DNA of 64,000 bases from NCBI RefSeq assembly GCF_020164485.1, contig NZ_JAIQZA010000010.1, positions 54,700 to 118,699 on the forward strand, written 5' to 3'. This DNA is from Salegentibacter tibetensis. GTDB taxonomy: Bacteria > Bacteroidota > Bacteroidia > Flavobacteriales > Flavobacteriaceae. The notes under the pieces are model-generated. The model was not told where the DNA came from. It saw only the letters and a program-made list of their open reading frames with translations, and ran no database searches. Below, one piece after another: positions 41,564-50,976 of the stretch; the first letter of the stretch is position 1, and each line of letters opens with the position of its first letter. The position numbers and the translations under genes are program-made.

Positions 41564-41617
41564 CGTCACCCTGAACCTGCCCTTCCATTCAGGCGGGTTT
41601 ATTTCGGGGTCTAAGTT
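41564..41617. repeat. family A palindrome, left of broken GIY-YIG gene
   Basis: CGTCACCCTGAACCTGCCC...GGCGGGTTTATTTC..GGGGTCTAAG, the extended form with an internal hairpin, ending 26 nt before the pseudogene start. Confidence 0.8.
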
Positions 41618-41643
41618 CAACTAAAGTTTTTCTAAATTTAAAA

Positions 41644-41927
41644 ATGCAGAACAGCTATATCTACATTCTTTCAAATTCTACAAGAAGCATGCTTTATATA
41701 GGTGTTATTTCAAATTTAAAAACGCGTATTACCGAGCATAAAAATAAAATGGGCTCTACATTTACCCGAAATATAATCTGAAAGTTCTAATTTATTTCGA
41801 GGAACTTACCGATATTAACCAAGCCATAGCTAGAGAAAAACAATTAAAAAACTGGCGTAAAAACTGGAAATGGAATTTGGTTAAATCTTTAAATCCTGAG
41901 TTAAAAGATTTCTATGAGGATTTATAA
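41644..41927 (+). pseudogene. frameshifted GIY-YIG nuclease (subfamily 2)
   Basis: The first frame (MQNSYIYILSNSTRSMLYIG...) stops at TGA after TFTRNII. Restoring one A in the run near 41770 continues RKYNLKVLIYFEELTDINQ, then AIAREKQLKNW and a tail ending in FYEDL before the TAA at 41927. The repaired product is about 94 residues and closely matches the intact copy at 60071-60355. A single-base deletion in an A-run is therefore the inactivating event. Family A palindromes lie on both sides. Confidence 0.92.
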
Positions 41928-41948
41928 CTAGATTAAAATCACATTCAT

Positions 41949-41996
41949 GTTAGATGCTGAAACGATCCCGAAGGCTTTCGGGATAACAGGACGTAG
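41949..41996. repeat. family A palindrome, right of broken GIY-YIG gene
   Basis: TTAGATGCTGAAACGATCCCG...CGGGATAACAGGACG, a variant of the right-hand unit with an internal GATCCCGAAGGCTTTCGGGAT hairpin. It also joins directly to a truncated higB gene. Confidence 0.7.
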
Positions 41997-42001
41997 GGAT
42001 T

Positions 42002-42150
42002 CCTCCTGCCAATCACTTAGAAAAACTTAGCGGAAGCCTGGAGGGATTTTATAGCATTAGAATTAATAAACAGTGGAGAATCATTTTTAAATGGGAAAAT
42101 GATATGCTTTTGAAGTTCAAATTGTTGACTATCATTAAAATTGTAATATG
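42002..42150 (+). pseudogene. truncated and frameshifted HigB-like toxin
   Basis: The frame reads PPANHLEKLSGSLEGFYSIR, then INKQWRIIFKW: the C-terminal half of a HigB/RelE-type mRNA interferase with the conserved NxQWRIIF strand. The N-terminal half is missing, replaced by a family A repeat, and the usual VEIVDYH end is found only after a frame change (EVQIVDYH). It ends overlapping the higA start. Confidence 0.8.
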
Positions 42151-42447
42151 AAAAAATTAAATAATATACATCCCGGAGAAATTTTAAAGGAGGAATTTTT
42201 AGATCCAATGGAAATTAGTGCTTACCGCCTTTCCAAAGAAACCTTTATTCCGCAAACACGAATTAGTGAAATTATAAAAAAGAGAAGAAGAATAACTGCT
42301 GATACAGCAATTCGTTTTGCAAAATATTTTGGAACATCTGCTAAATTTTGGTTGGGATTACAAGATGATTATGATTTGGAGGAAGAAAAATCTTTAAAGG
42401 GAAAAGAGTTTAATGACATAAACCCCTTAGAAAACAACTTAGCATAA
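42148..42447 (+). CDS. higA: HigA family antitoxin
   Basis: A 99-residue XRE-type helix-turn-helix protein. IHPGEILKEEFLDPMEIS at the front and the HTH YRLSKETFIPQTRISEIIKK, followed by RITADTAIRFAKYFGTSAKF and WLGLQDDYDL, match VapI/HigA antitoxins. It normally neutralises the HigB mRNA interferase and represses its own operon. Here the toxin gene directly upstream is truncated, so the antitoxin is an orphan; it may persist as a regulator or as an anti-addiction factor. Confidence 0.93.
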   Translation: MKKLNNIHPGEILKEEFLDPMEISAYRLSKETFIPQTRISEIIKKRRRITADTAIRFAKYFGTSAKFWLGLQDDYDLEEEKSLKGKEFNDINPLENNLA

Positions 42448-42489
42448 CCCGGCTAATAACGGATTTTTCATCGATGACACTCAAAATGA

Positions 42490-42780
42490 CAGCAAGCTTT
42501 AGTCAATCGAGAGATCGCCGCGCTTCGTTACTTTTCGCTCGCGATGACGAAACAAGAAAATCAGCGTAATTGTGAGGACTGCGATAGCAGGCCGTGGCAA
42601 TCTGTTCTTGTTTAATTCAATTTTCTTAAAAGGAATTACACATTAATTAGCTGTCAGTGGCGATATTGGAGCTGAAAGCGAAAATAGCGCTGTATCGAGA
42701 ACCTTTGGAAGTTCTAACTGCATTCACTTCTCGATACACTACCGATTGCATCGGGACCACTCGAAGCGACGGTTAACCTC
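42490..42780. repeat. family B and family D repeats
   Basis: The gap between higA and the UDG-family gene holds a family B mosaic (GATCGCCGCGCTTCGTTAC...CGCGATGACGA, GCAGGCCGTGGCAATCTG) and a family D element (GAGCTGAAAGCGAAAATAGC...CTTCTCGATACACTACCGAT). Family D recurs at 49729-49830 and 63800-63895. Nothing coding is visible. Confidence 0.7.
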
Positions 42781-42815
42781 CCAGCGCTCGTTCTTCACTT
42801 GAGATAACGAGTTGG

Positions 42816-43475
42816 TTAAAACCACTCCCTATACTGCATCACCCGAAAATCTATAGTATTAAAATCTTTATCTTTTTGTTTGAGTTGCTTGTAAAGCTCC
42901 ATACTCCCAATAGCACGGTTGGCCGAGCCGGAAGGTGCTGTTAGGGAAACTGTCCTTATGAGTCGGCCGTCCAGGATAAATTGATGCACCCTGGGAACTT
43001 CATTAGAAATCACTTTTAACCGGATATCACTATCTATCTTTTTCAAATGCCTTCGGAAAAAATATTCAGGTCCATTTTTGGAATTTCCACCGGTAAAAAG
43101 CAGCGTGTCAATTTCTGGGTTTTCTTTTAAAATTCCAATCATATTCCGAAGCTCCACTTCCTGCATTCCAAGGTCTGAAGCGTCTATTTTTTCCCTCCTA
43201 CTACTTTCTACCATATCGCAGATTCCTATCCCTCGTTCTTTTAGAAACTCTTTACGCTGTCTTACAGCTTCTTCGGTAGTTTCAAATTTAAGATCGAGTC
43301 CAAAAATATTATCGAGTACGATCCATAGGAGTCCATCGCGGCTTCCGTAACAAAAATCAACGTCACCTTGCTTTAATTGTCTTTTTGTAAATCGAGGTGG
43401 TGGCAAAGTTCCAACGATTAATTTTGTAGCATTTTCCGGAATAAAAGGGTCATAGGGATGCGTGTGGTGAAACAT
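42816..43475 (-). CDS. uracil-DNA glycosylase family protein
   Basis: A 219-residue member of the UDG superfamily. The N-terminal TKLIVGTLPPPRFTKRQ corresponds to motif 1, DVDFCYGSRDGLLWIVL follows with aromatic residues, and SLTAPSGSANRAIGSMELYK near the C-terminus corresponds to motif 2 (the DNA-intercalation loop). GICDMVESSRREKIDASDL lies between. It probably excises uracil or another damaged base, but the motif-1 catalytic residue is not the classical Asp, so substrate and even activity are uncertain. It is flanked by repeat-rich gaps. Confidence 0.8.
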   Translation of the reverse strand: MFHHTHPYDPFIPENATKLIVGTLPPPRFTKRQLKQGDVDFCYGSRDGLLWIVLDNIFGLDLKFETTEEAVRQRKEFLKERGIGICDMVESSRREKIDASDLGMQEVELRNMIGILKENPEIDTLLFTGGNSKNGPEYFFRRHLKKIDSDIRLKVISNEVPRVHQFILDGRLIRTVSLTAPSGSANRAIGSMELYKQLKQKDKDFNTIDFRVMQYREWF

Positions 43476-43549
43476 CTTTTTTTAATGTTTGTGGGGTTTA
43501 TATAATAAAATGTTGATGCAATTATAAATGATAAAACTTCAATGAACTA

Positions 43550-43765
43550 CTTCATGATTTGCTTTTTCTTTTTGCATTGCCCAAAAAAGAAACAAAAAAG
43601 TCTAGGCTTACGAAACTTAAACTAGATTTATCGCTCCACCACTAAATTTTAGGAACTCGCCATCACAGTAAATTAAACTTTAAAAGTTTTTTTGGCTCAA
43701 ACAGCCTAAAATTTTACGTGGTTTTCGCTTCAAATCTTACGTTAAATTTTCGGTAGGCCGAGAAT
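43550..43765 (-). repeat. 200-bp dispersed element, copy 2
   Basis: The minus strand carries, in the same order as 29020-29230, GTAAAATTTTAGGCTGTTTG, GCGAGTTCCTAAAATTTAG and TTTCGTAAGCCTAGA, followed by a T-rich stretch. It is a non-coding element of unknown function, in inverted orientation to copy 1. Confidence 0.7.
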
Positions 43766-43776
43766 TGCTTTATGGT

Positions 43777-46700
43777 TTATTTGAGTTTAATTACTAAATC
43801 GTTAGCAAAGACCATGGTGCTTTCTTTATGGATTATTTCATCTATTTCGCCGTCTTTAGTGGCGGTGATGGTGGTTTCCATTTTCATCGCTTCAATCACA
43901 AATAAAGGTTCATTCTTTTTAACTTTCTGTCCTTTTTCGACTAAAACTGAAGAAATAGAACCCTGTATAGGTGCCCCGACTTCCTTATCATTGGATTTAT
44001 CGATCTTTTGATGCACAACTTTTTCAACCTTAACCGACTTATCCTGAATTTTTACCGTCCTGGTTTGTCCGTTTACTTTAAAGAACGCATCTACCAGTCC
44101 GTCTTCATCTGCAGTTCCTACCGATAGGAATTCAATAAGCAAGGTTTTTCCTTTATCCATTTCCACCGTGATTTCTTCGCCGGGTTGCATTCCATAGAAA
44201 AAATTAGGGCTGGGGATATTCATCACTTCGCCAAATTTTCGGTAGTGATTAAAATATTCTGTAAAGACCTTTGGATATAATTTATAGGAAAGGAAATCGG
44301 TCATTTCCAGCTTTCGGCCCATTCCTTCGCTAAAAATATCGCAGAATTCTTTAAATTCCTTTTCAAAATCTATAGGCTCCAAATGCGCATTAGGCCTATC
44401 GGTATAGGGTTTTTGATCTTTTAGGACGATCTTCTGCACCTCAGCCGGAAAACCGCCGTAAGGTTGACCAAGGTCACCTTTAAAGAAATTTACCACCGAC
44501 TGCGGGAAAGAAAGATTTTCACCTTTTTCCAGCACATCTTCTATACTCAAATTATTGCTCACCAGGTATTGCGCCATATCGCCCACCACCTTACTACTTG
44601 GTGTTACTTTAATAATATTCCCAAAGAGTTTATTTACCTTAGAATACATCGCGGTGATCTCGTGGAACCTGGAAGCCAAACCTAGAGACTCGGCCTGGGG
44701 TTTTAGGTTGGAATATTGCCCACCGGGAATTTCGTGTTTGTATACATCGGCGGTTCCGGCTTTAAGTCCACTTTCAAAAGGAAAGTAATATTTTCTCACC
44801 GCTTCCCAGTAATGTGAATATTCGTTGAGCTTCTCCATATTGAAATCGGCTTTACGCTCACTGGATTGCGTCATTTCCACCAGAGAATTGAAGTTAGGCT
44901 GCGAGGTAAGTCCGGAAAGTCCGCCCAGTGCTACATCTACCACATCTACCCCGGCTTCTATCGCTTTTAAATAAGTAGCCGCCTGTATAGATGAAGTATC
45001 GTGCGTATGCAAATGCACGGGTATATTTATTTCCGATTTTAATGCGGAAATCAGTTCACCGGCAGCATAAGGTTTTAACAGTCCAGCCATATCTTTTATC
45101 GCTAAAATATGCGCTCCGGCATTTTCGATATCTTTAGCCAGCTGAAGGTAATATTCCAGATCGTATTTGCTATTTTTATCCAGAAGATCTCCGGTATAGC
45201 AAATAGAAGCTTCCGCAATCCCTGAAGTATTCTTGCGCACGTATTCTATACAGGGCGCGATGGATTTCATCCAGTTTAAGGAATCAAAAATTCTGAAAAT
45301 ATCCACTCCGTTTTCCCAGGCTTCAGCAACAAATTTTTCGATTAAATTATCGGGATAAGCGGTATAGCCCACGCCGTTGGAACCGCGCATCAGCATTTGC
45401 AGTAAGATATTTGGCATTGCTTTTCTAAGTAATTGCAAACGCTCCCAGGGATCTTCCTTTAGAAACCTAAGGCAAACGTCGAAGGTGGCGCCACCCCAAA
45501 CTTCCATACTAAAAGTTTCGGGATGGTTTTTGGCAAAACCTTCAGCCACTTTCAGCATATCTATACTCCGCATCCTGGTGGCCAGTAAACTCTGGTGCGC
45601 ATCGCGAAAAGTAGTATCGGTAAAATGGATTTTCTTTTCATTCTTTAACCATTCGGCAAACTTCTCCGGGCCGAGTTCGGTGAGTAAATCCTTAGTTCCC
45701 TTTGGATAAGCCGCATGAGGATCAAATTCAGGAACTTCAGCTTTAATAAGCTTCGGTTTTTCTGTTATATCCTTTACATCGGGATTTCCGTTCACCACTA
45801 CGTCACCTAGAAATTCTACCATTCTGGTAGCACGGTTACGGGTTTCCTTTAGTTTAAAAAGATCGGGATTATTGGCGATAAAATTCACGGTTACGCTCCC
45901 ATCCCTGAATTTCTCATGCTGAAGGATATTATCTAAAAACGGAATATTGGTTTTCACTCCTCGAATTCTGAATTCGGCCAATGCCCGGCGCATTTTTCTA
46001 CAGGCGCCATCAAGGGTTCTCCCGCTGGCAGAAACCTTTACCAACATAGAATCGAAAAATGGTGAAATAGTCACACCCTGATACAGACTCCCGGCATCCA
46101 GTCGAATCCCAAATCCGGAAGCACTTCTGTAAGTGGTAATCGTACCGTAATCGGGTTGAAAATCGTTCGCAGGATCCTCGGTTGTGATCCTACATTGCAG
46201 GGCAAAACCGTTGGTGCTTAAGGACGCCTGATCTTTAATTTTGATCTGCTCGTCGCTTAATTTATAGCCACCGGCAACAAATAACTGGGTTTTCACCAGG
46301 TCTATTCCTGTTACGACTTCGGTAACGGTATGTTCTACCTGAATCCTGGGGTTTACCTCGATAAAGTAAATACTTCCATCCTGGTCTACCAGAAATTCTA
46401 CGGTACCAATATTATTATAATTAACCGCTTTGCAAATATTAATGGCATATTCGTAAAGTTTCTCTTTGATGGTTTGATCCAGGTTATGGGAGGGCGCAAA
46501 CTCGATTACCTTTTGATATCGGCGCTGCACCGAGCAGTCCCTTTCAAAAAGGTGTACCATATTCCCGTGGTTATCACCCACGATCTGGATCTCTATATGT
46601 TTGGGATTTTCAATGAATTTCTCGATAAAAACGGTATCATCCCCAAAGGCGTTGAGGGCCTCACGTTTAGATTCTGAAAAAGCTTTTTTCAATTCGGCTT

Positions 46701-47226
46701 CTTCCCTAAGCACCCGCATTCCACGGCCACCCCCACCGCTGGCGGCTTTCAGCATAATAGGATAACCTATTCGTTTAGCCTCTTCTATGGCAATTTCCAG
46801 GCTTTCGAGTTCCTTCTCGTTACTCTGAATTACCGGAACATTATTCTTTACAGCCACTGTTTTTGCCGTGACTTTATCGCCCAGACTCTTTAAAACCGAT
46901 ACCTCGGGACCAACAAAAATAATATCGTTGTCCTTGCAGGCCTGAGCTAAATTGGCATTTTCAGAAAGGAATCCGTAACCGGGATGAATAGCATCGGCAC
47001 CCACCTTTTTGGCCAGGTTAATAATGGCATCTATATCCAGGTAAGGTTTTAAAGGCTCTTTATCAGGGCCAATTTGGTAAGATTCATCGGCTTTATAGCG
47101 GTGGAGGGAGTAGCGGTCTTCAAAGGTAAAAATACCTACGGTTCTTATTCCTATTTCGGTGCAGGCCCTAAAAATTCGAATCGCGATCTCCCCACGATTG
47201 GCCACCAATACTTTCTGAATCTTCAT
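43777..47226 (-). CDS. pyc: pyruvate carboxylase
   Basis: A biotin-dependent anaplerotic enzyme making oxaloacetate from pyruvate and bicarbonate. It has 1149 residues in one chain. The N-terminal biotin carboxylase domain (about 1-450) has KVLVANRGEIAIRIFRA and the glycine-rich ATP loop MLKAASGGGGRGMRV. The carboxyltransferase domain (about 540-1000) has FTDTTFRDAHQSLLATRM and IRIFDSLNW. The biotin carrier domain ends the protein with EAMKMET, biotinylated at K1115. All domains are intact. It appears monocistronic. Confidence 0.98.
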   Translation of the reverse strand: MKIQKVLVANRGEIAIRIFRACTEIGIRTVGIFTFEDRYSLHRYKADESYQIGPDKEPLKPYLDIDAIINLAKKVGADAIHPGYGFLSENANLAQACKDNDIIFVGPEVSVLKSLGDKVTAKTVAVKNNVPVIQSNEKELESLEIAIEEAKRIGYPIMLKAASGGGGRGMRVLREEAELKKAFSESKREALNAFGDDTVFIEKFIENPKHIEIQIVGDNHGNMVHLFERDCSVQRRYQKVIEFAPSHNLDQTIKEKLYEYAINICKAVNYNNIGTVEFLVDQDGSIYFIEVNPRIQVEHTVTEVVTGIDLVKTQLFVAGGYKLSDEQIKIKDQASLSTNGFALQCRITTEDPANDFQPDYGTITTYRSASGFGIRLDAGSLYQGVTISPFFDSMLVKVSASGRTLDGACRKMRRALAEFRIRGVKTNIPFLDNILQHEKFRDGSVTVNFIANNPDLFKLKETRNRATRMVEFLGDVVVNGNPDVKDITEKPKLIKAEVPEFDPHAAYPKGTKDLLTELGPEKFAEWLKNEKKIHFTDTTFRDAHQSLLATRMRSIDMLKVAEGFAKNHPETFSMEVWGGATFDVCLRFLKEDPWERLQLLRKAMPNILLQMLMRGSNGVGYTAYPDNLIEKFVAEAWENGVDIFRIFDSLNWMKSIAPCIEYVRKNTSGIAEASICYTGDLLDKNSKYDLEYYLQLAKDIENAGAHILAIKDMAGLLKPYAAGELISALKSEINIPVHLHTHDTSSIQAATYLKAIEAGVDVVDVALGGLSGLTSQPNFNSLVEMTQSSERKADFNMEKLNEYSHYWEAVRKYYFPFESGLKAGTADVYKHEIPGGQYSNLKPQAESLGLASRFHEITAMYSKVNKLFGNIIKVTPSSKVVGDMAQYLVSNNLSIEDVLEKGENLSFPQSVVNFFKGDLGQPYGGFPAEVQKIVLKDQKPYTDRPNAHLEPIDFEKEFKEFCDIFSEGMGRKLEMTDFLSYKLYPKVFTEYFNHYRKFGEVMNIPSPNFFYGMQPGEEITVEMDKGKTLLIEFLSVGTADEDGLVDAFFKVNGQTRTVKIQDKSVKVEKVVHQKIDKSNDKEVGAPIQGSISSVLVEKGQKVKKNEPLFVIEAMKMETTITATKDGEIDEIIHKESTMVFANDLVIKLK

Positions 47227-47360
47227 GTTTTTAATTTAGTTAGTTAGCAATACTCAGTTGTTGCTGTAAACTATTAAAACATTCAGAAGAATAGGTGTTT
47301 TTTATGCTAAATTTTATATAAAAGTTATGCTTATCCGTTTAGAAACCTAAAAACAGTTTT

Positions 47361-47470
47361 TGTCACCCTGAGCCTTTCGACTTCGCTCAAGACAAGCTTT
47401 GGTCGAAGGGTCAAACAAAAACGTCTCGACTGCCCGCCAGTACCTAGTCGGGCTGGCGCTCGACGTGACA
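47361..47470. repeat. REP-like hairpins upstream of pyc
   Basis: GTCACCCTGAGCCTTTCGAC...GGTCGAAGGGTC and CGTCTCGACTGCCCGCCAG...GCTGGCGCTCGACGTGAC arms. The rest of this 410-nt gap holds no gene apart from the terminator at 47576-47620. Confidence 0.6.
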
Positions 47471-47575
47471 CTTTATTTCAATTTTGCCTTTTGGGTCTAT
47501 TAGCGGATATACAATTAAAAGCTTTTATAATTCTGTTTGTAGTTTAAGGTTCGTAGAGTTTCTCCCCTTATAAAT

Positions 47576-47620
47576 ACAAAAAGGCCCTTCCTGAAATAGT
47601 ATTCAAAAAGGGCCCTTTTT
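47576..47620 (-). terminator. rho-independent terminator of the DUF885 gene
   Basis: On the minus strand AAAAAGGGCCC and GGGCCTTTTT form a stem with a single bulged G and a loop of about 22 nt, ending in T5, 17 nt after the stop codon. Confidence 0.75.
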
Positions 47621-47636
47621 AAAACCTATTATTTTT

Positions 47637-49439
47637 CTAGCTCTCGCTATTCTTCACTTCACCAATCCAACGATTGATCTTATTCTCCAGCAATTGCAAG
47701 GGCACGGCACCTGTTTCCAGTACCTGCGTATGAAACTCGCGGATATCAAATTGATCCCCAAGTTCTGTTTTTGCCTTCTCCCGGAGCTCCTGAATCTTAA
47801 GCTGACCGATCTTATAGGACAAAGCCTGCCCCGGATTCGCCATATATCTCTCAATTTCTGAAATCACACTGGCTTCCGGTTCTGCTTCGTTATCCAGGGA
47901 ATACTGGATCGCCTCTTCGCGGGTCCAGCCTTTGCTGTGCAGCCCTGTGTCGACCACCAGCCGCACCGCACGATGCATTTCTGCACCAAGGGTTCCGAAG
48001 TACTGGTAAGGATCGGTATAAAGACCCAGTTCTTTTCCGAGGGATTCCGAATAAAGCGCCCAGCCTTCTCCATAGCCGCTGTACCAAAGGGTTTTTCTGA
48101 AGTCGGGCAGCTCCTCATTTTCCTGGGTTAAAGAGATCTGATAATGATGTCCCGGAATGGCTTCGTGTAGAAACAGAGATTCATCGCTGTACACATTATA
48201 TGAAGAAGCATCGGGCACAGGAACATAAAAGATTCCGGGGCGGGTGCCGTCCAGAGAGCCGGGATTATATTCGGCACTGGCCGATTCCTCTCGGAACTCT
48301 TCAGTTCTTCGTACCTCAAAAGCCGTTTTTGGGGTTACATTAAAAAGTTTGCTGATATTCGGTTTCATTCGCTGATGAATATCCTCAAAACCCTGGATAA
48401 CCTCTTCAGCCGATTCGTATGGCATTAAATCTTTACTCTCGCGCACATGGTTGAAGAATTCTTTAAGGCTGCCATCGAAGCCAACCTCCTCCTTCACTTC
48501 CATCATTTCCTGTGAAATGCGCTCCACCTCGTTCAAACCCAGCTGATGAATCTCTTCAGCAGTCATATCGGTGGTCGTATAGAGTTTGATCTGGTGCTTA
48601 TAGAAATCCTCTCCGCCGGGAATATCTGCAATTCCGCTGCTCTCGCGCCCTTCCGGCAGGTAATCTTCAACCATAAAGTCGTGCATCTTTTTATAAGCCG
48701 GGATCACTTTTTCCTCAATCATTTGTTCGTATTCCCGGGTAAGCTGTTCTTTCTCTTCTTCAGAAAAATTGTCCGGAAAATTGTTCACAGGACCGAAAAA
48801 AAGATGATCTTCAGCATTACCTTCAGCCATAGAAGCGAACTGCGGAATCACTTTCTTAATTAAAGAAGCAGGCAACACATAACCCTGCCCCATTCCTTCG
48901 CGCATCCTGTCTTCCGCAGAAGTCATCCATGTAAGATAACCCTCAACGCGACCAAGCCAGTTCCTATAATCTTCCACAGTATTAAAAGGCTGTGCGCCCA
49001 TACCGCTGGCTAGCTGCCCCATAAAAAGGTTCACTGACCACATCTGGTCAATAGGCATATATTTATTCTTTTCGAACTCCAGGCCTTCAAGATTAATCTC
49101 TGTCTCCCAAAGCAGGATTTCCTTGCTGAGGCGTTCAGTTTCTGAAAGATTGGCGTCATCTATTGCCTGTACCTGCTCTTTGTAAGTGGTGTAGTAATTA
49201 CGCAGACTGTCTTCATAAGCGTCTGAAAGGAAGTTAGGAAAACGGTCATTGTAGCGCATATCGCCTGAAGTCGTTGCCGAAATTGGATTCAACCGCAGCC
49301 CGTCTTCATAATAATTATGCAAAACAGTATCAAGTTTCGCACTGGCTGCAAGTGCCAGATCCTCCTGATTCGTCTCTCTGTCCTGACATGAAGTAAGTGC
49401 CAGGCTCAGCAATACCGGAAAAATAATTTTTTTGATCAT
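47637..49439 (-). CDS. DUF885 family lipoprotein (predicted metallopeptidase)
   Basis: A 600-residue lipoprotein: residues 1-17 are a signal peptide and the lipobox LTSC gives a modified Cys18. The rest matches DUF885, a gluzincin-like peptidase family; HEAIPGHH at residues 425-432 is the HExxxHH-type metal site, with a downstream YSGYGEGWALYSESLGKE segment supplying the second glutamate. It is predicted to be anchored in the envelope and to cleave peptides or dipeptides. It is monocistronic, with its own terminator. Local GC is somewhat higher than in the neighbours. Confidence 0.88.
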   Translation of the reverse strand: MIKKIIFPVLLSLALTSCQDRETNQEDLALAASAKLDTVLHNYYEDGLRLNPISATTSGDMRYNDRFPNFLSDAYEDSLRNYYTTYKEQVQAIDDANLSETERLSKEILLWETEINLEGLEFEKNKYMPIDQMWSVNLFMGQLASGMGAQPFNTVEDYRNWLGRVEGYLTWMTSAEDRMREGMGQGYVLPASLIKKVIPQFASMAEGNAEDHLFFGPVNNFPDNFSEEEKEQLTREYEQMIEEKVIPAYKKMHDFMVEDYLPEGRESSGIADIPGGEDFYKHQIKLYTTTDMTAEEIHQLGLNEVERISQEMMEVKEEVGFDGSLKEFFNHVRESKDLMPYESAEEVIQGFEDIHQRMKPNISKLFNVTPKTAFEVRRTEEFREESASAEYNPGSLDGTRPGIFYVPVPDASSYNVYSDESLFLHEAIPGHHYQISLTQENEELPDFRKTLWYSGYGEGWALYSESLGKELGLYTDPYQYFGTLGAEMHRAVRLVVDTGLHSKGWTREEAIQYSLDNEAEPEASVISEIERYMANPGQALSYKIGQLKIQELREKAKTELGDQFDIREFHTQVLETGAVPLQLLENKINRWIGEVKNSES

Positions 49440-49560
49440 TCCTGAAATTTTAAGTGAAGTAACTAAGATAATAAAATGAGATTTATTGGCTAATAGTTCA
49501 TAGATCTTTAAAGGAAAAGTAGTTCGATAATATAAACCATCAATAATGCGATATAAGTTC

Positions 49561-49945
49561 CTTGTTAGATAACAGGTCAGTTTCCGGTTATCGGTTATCA
49601 GTTATCTGTTGTGAATTGGCGGTTATCGGTTTTCTGTTTATTGTTTGTGGTTTTGGGTTTGTTGTTTCGCCACGGATGCACTAATATTTTTCATTGCACA
49701 ATCTCTGGCCGTTAGCTCGATTAGCGGTATTTGAGCTGGAAGCGAAAATAACGCTGTATCGAGAACGATTAGAAGTCCTAACTGCATTGCACTTCTCGAT
49801 ACTTGCGACTCGCGTCGGAAACGAAGTGACGGGGAACTCCACAAAAGGTCGCCACGCTTCGTCCCTCAGCTCGCGATGACGAATCCAGAAAAAACTGAAA
49901 CTCACAACCGAGAACCGAGAACCGAGAATAAAAAATGCAACTTTA
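49561..49945. repeat. low-complexity words, family E and family D repeats
   Basis: In this gap, GGTTATCGGTTATCAGTTATC words (49578 on) lead into a reverse family E copy (CGCCACGGATGCACTAATATT, 49671 on), a family D element (GAGCTGGAAGCGAAAATAAC...CTTCTCGATAC) and ACCGAGAACCGAGAACCGAG near 49904. No gene was found. Confidence 0.75.
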
Positions 49946-49957
49946 AACAACAAACAA

Positions 49958-50719
49958 CTATCTAATAAAAACCGGCTCACTCTCCTTCTCAGTGTGTTCC
50001 TCGCTAAAACGGTAATCCATATAATCGAAAGCTTTAAGGTCTTCCAGGGTTCTTACGTCTTTGTCTATAATATAACGCACCATCGCGCCACGGGCTTTTT
50101 TAGCGAAGAAACTGATGATCTTTAATTTTCCATTCTTAAAATCTTTAAAAACGGGTGAGATCACTTCGGCTTTTAGTTTTTTGGTATCTACGGCTTTAAA
50201 ATATTCGTTGCTGGCCAGGTTGATAAAAAGTTCCCCTTCTTCCATTTCCTTGTTTAGCAGTTTAGTTACTTTAGGTTGCCAAACTTCATAAAGGCTATTC
50301 TTTCGTTCGATTCCTACCGAAGTCCCCATTTCTAAGCGATAAGGCTGCATCAGGTCTAGTGGTTTTAGCACGCCGTAGAGTCCGGAAAGGATTCGCAGAG
50401 TATCCTGCAGGCGGTCCAATTTTTCGGTGGGAATGGTATAGGCATCCAGGCCGGTATAAACATCGCCGGCAAAAGCGTACATCGCGGGACGGGAATTCTT
50501 TTTATTGTGTTCTTCCTCGAATTCCTGGTAGCGGGTATAATTAAGATCGGCCAGCTTATCGCTGATGCTCATCAATTCGGAAATCTCATTTTTGGTCATT
50601 CTGGACATCTTCCGGTTGAGTTTGGCGGTGGTTTCCAGAAAAGCGGGCTGCGTGCCGCGGGTAGTAGGTAATTTAGATTCGTAATCCAGGCTTTTAGCCG
50701 GAGAAACAACAATTTTCAT
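49958..50719 (-). CDS. yaaA: peroxide stress protein YaaA (DUF328)
   Basis: A 253-residue member of the YaaA/DUF328 family, which in E. coli limits free iron and DNA damage during hydrogen-peroxide stress and has a DNA-binding fold. Seen: [17 protein letters not shown] at the start, the [17 protein letters not shown] core, [38 protein letters not shown] and [18 protein letters not shown] near the end. It is single-gene, with full-length family agreement. Confidence 0.95.
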   Translation of the reverse strand: MKIVVSPAKSLDYESKLPTTRGTQPAFLETTAKLNRKMSRMTKNEISELMSISDKLADLNYTRYQEFEEEHNKKNSRPAMYAFAGDVYTGLDAYTIPTEKLDRLQDTLRILSGLYGVLKPLDLMQPYRLEMGTSVGIERKNSLYEVWQPKVTKLLNKEMEEGELFINLASNEYFKAVDTKKLKAEVISPVFKDFKNGKLKIISFFAKKARGAMVRYIIDKDVRTLEDLKAFDYMDYRFSEEHTEKESEPVFIR

Positions 50720-50951
50720 AAGTGGATATTATTTGTTTTTTAATGGTCATATGCAATTCGCATATCTTCATTGGTGTTCGTATTGTAGTCCCGTTATGCT
50801 CATTTCATAGTTGGACGGTTTTAATTTCAAAGATAAACTTTCCCTAAAAATAAATTGTTGCTATTATATTGATATAAACTATGAAATTATAAAGAAGTTA
50901 TGCTGTATTTAAAAACAAGCCAAATAATAATCTAATTAAGTTAAGAATTCA

Positions 50952-50959
50952 TATTTTTG
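50952..50959 (+). promoter_or_regulatory. -7 element of the orphan antitoxin gene
   Basis: TATTTTTG matches TAnnTTTG 17 nt upstream of the ATG; no TTG is seen at standard spacing. The remainder of the 257-nt gap upstream is A/T-rich and featureless. Confidence 0.4.
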
Positions 50960-50976
50960 AAATAAATGATCTAGAG

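Noticed and set aside
47654..48118. Minus-strand frames of 63-84 codons inside the DUF885 gene
   Set aside because: They overlap the DUF885 gene in other frames, have arbitrary ends and no family features; they are shadows in higher-GC sequence.
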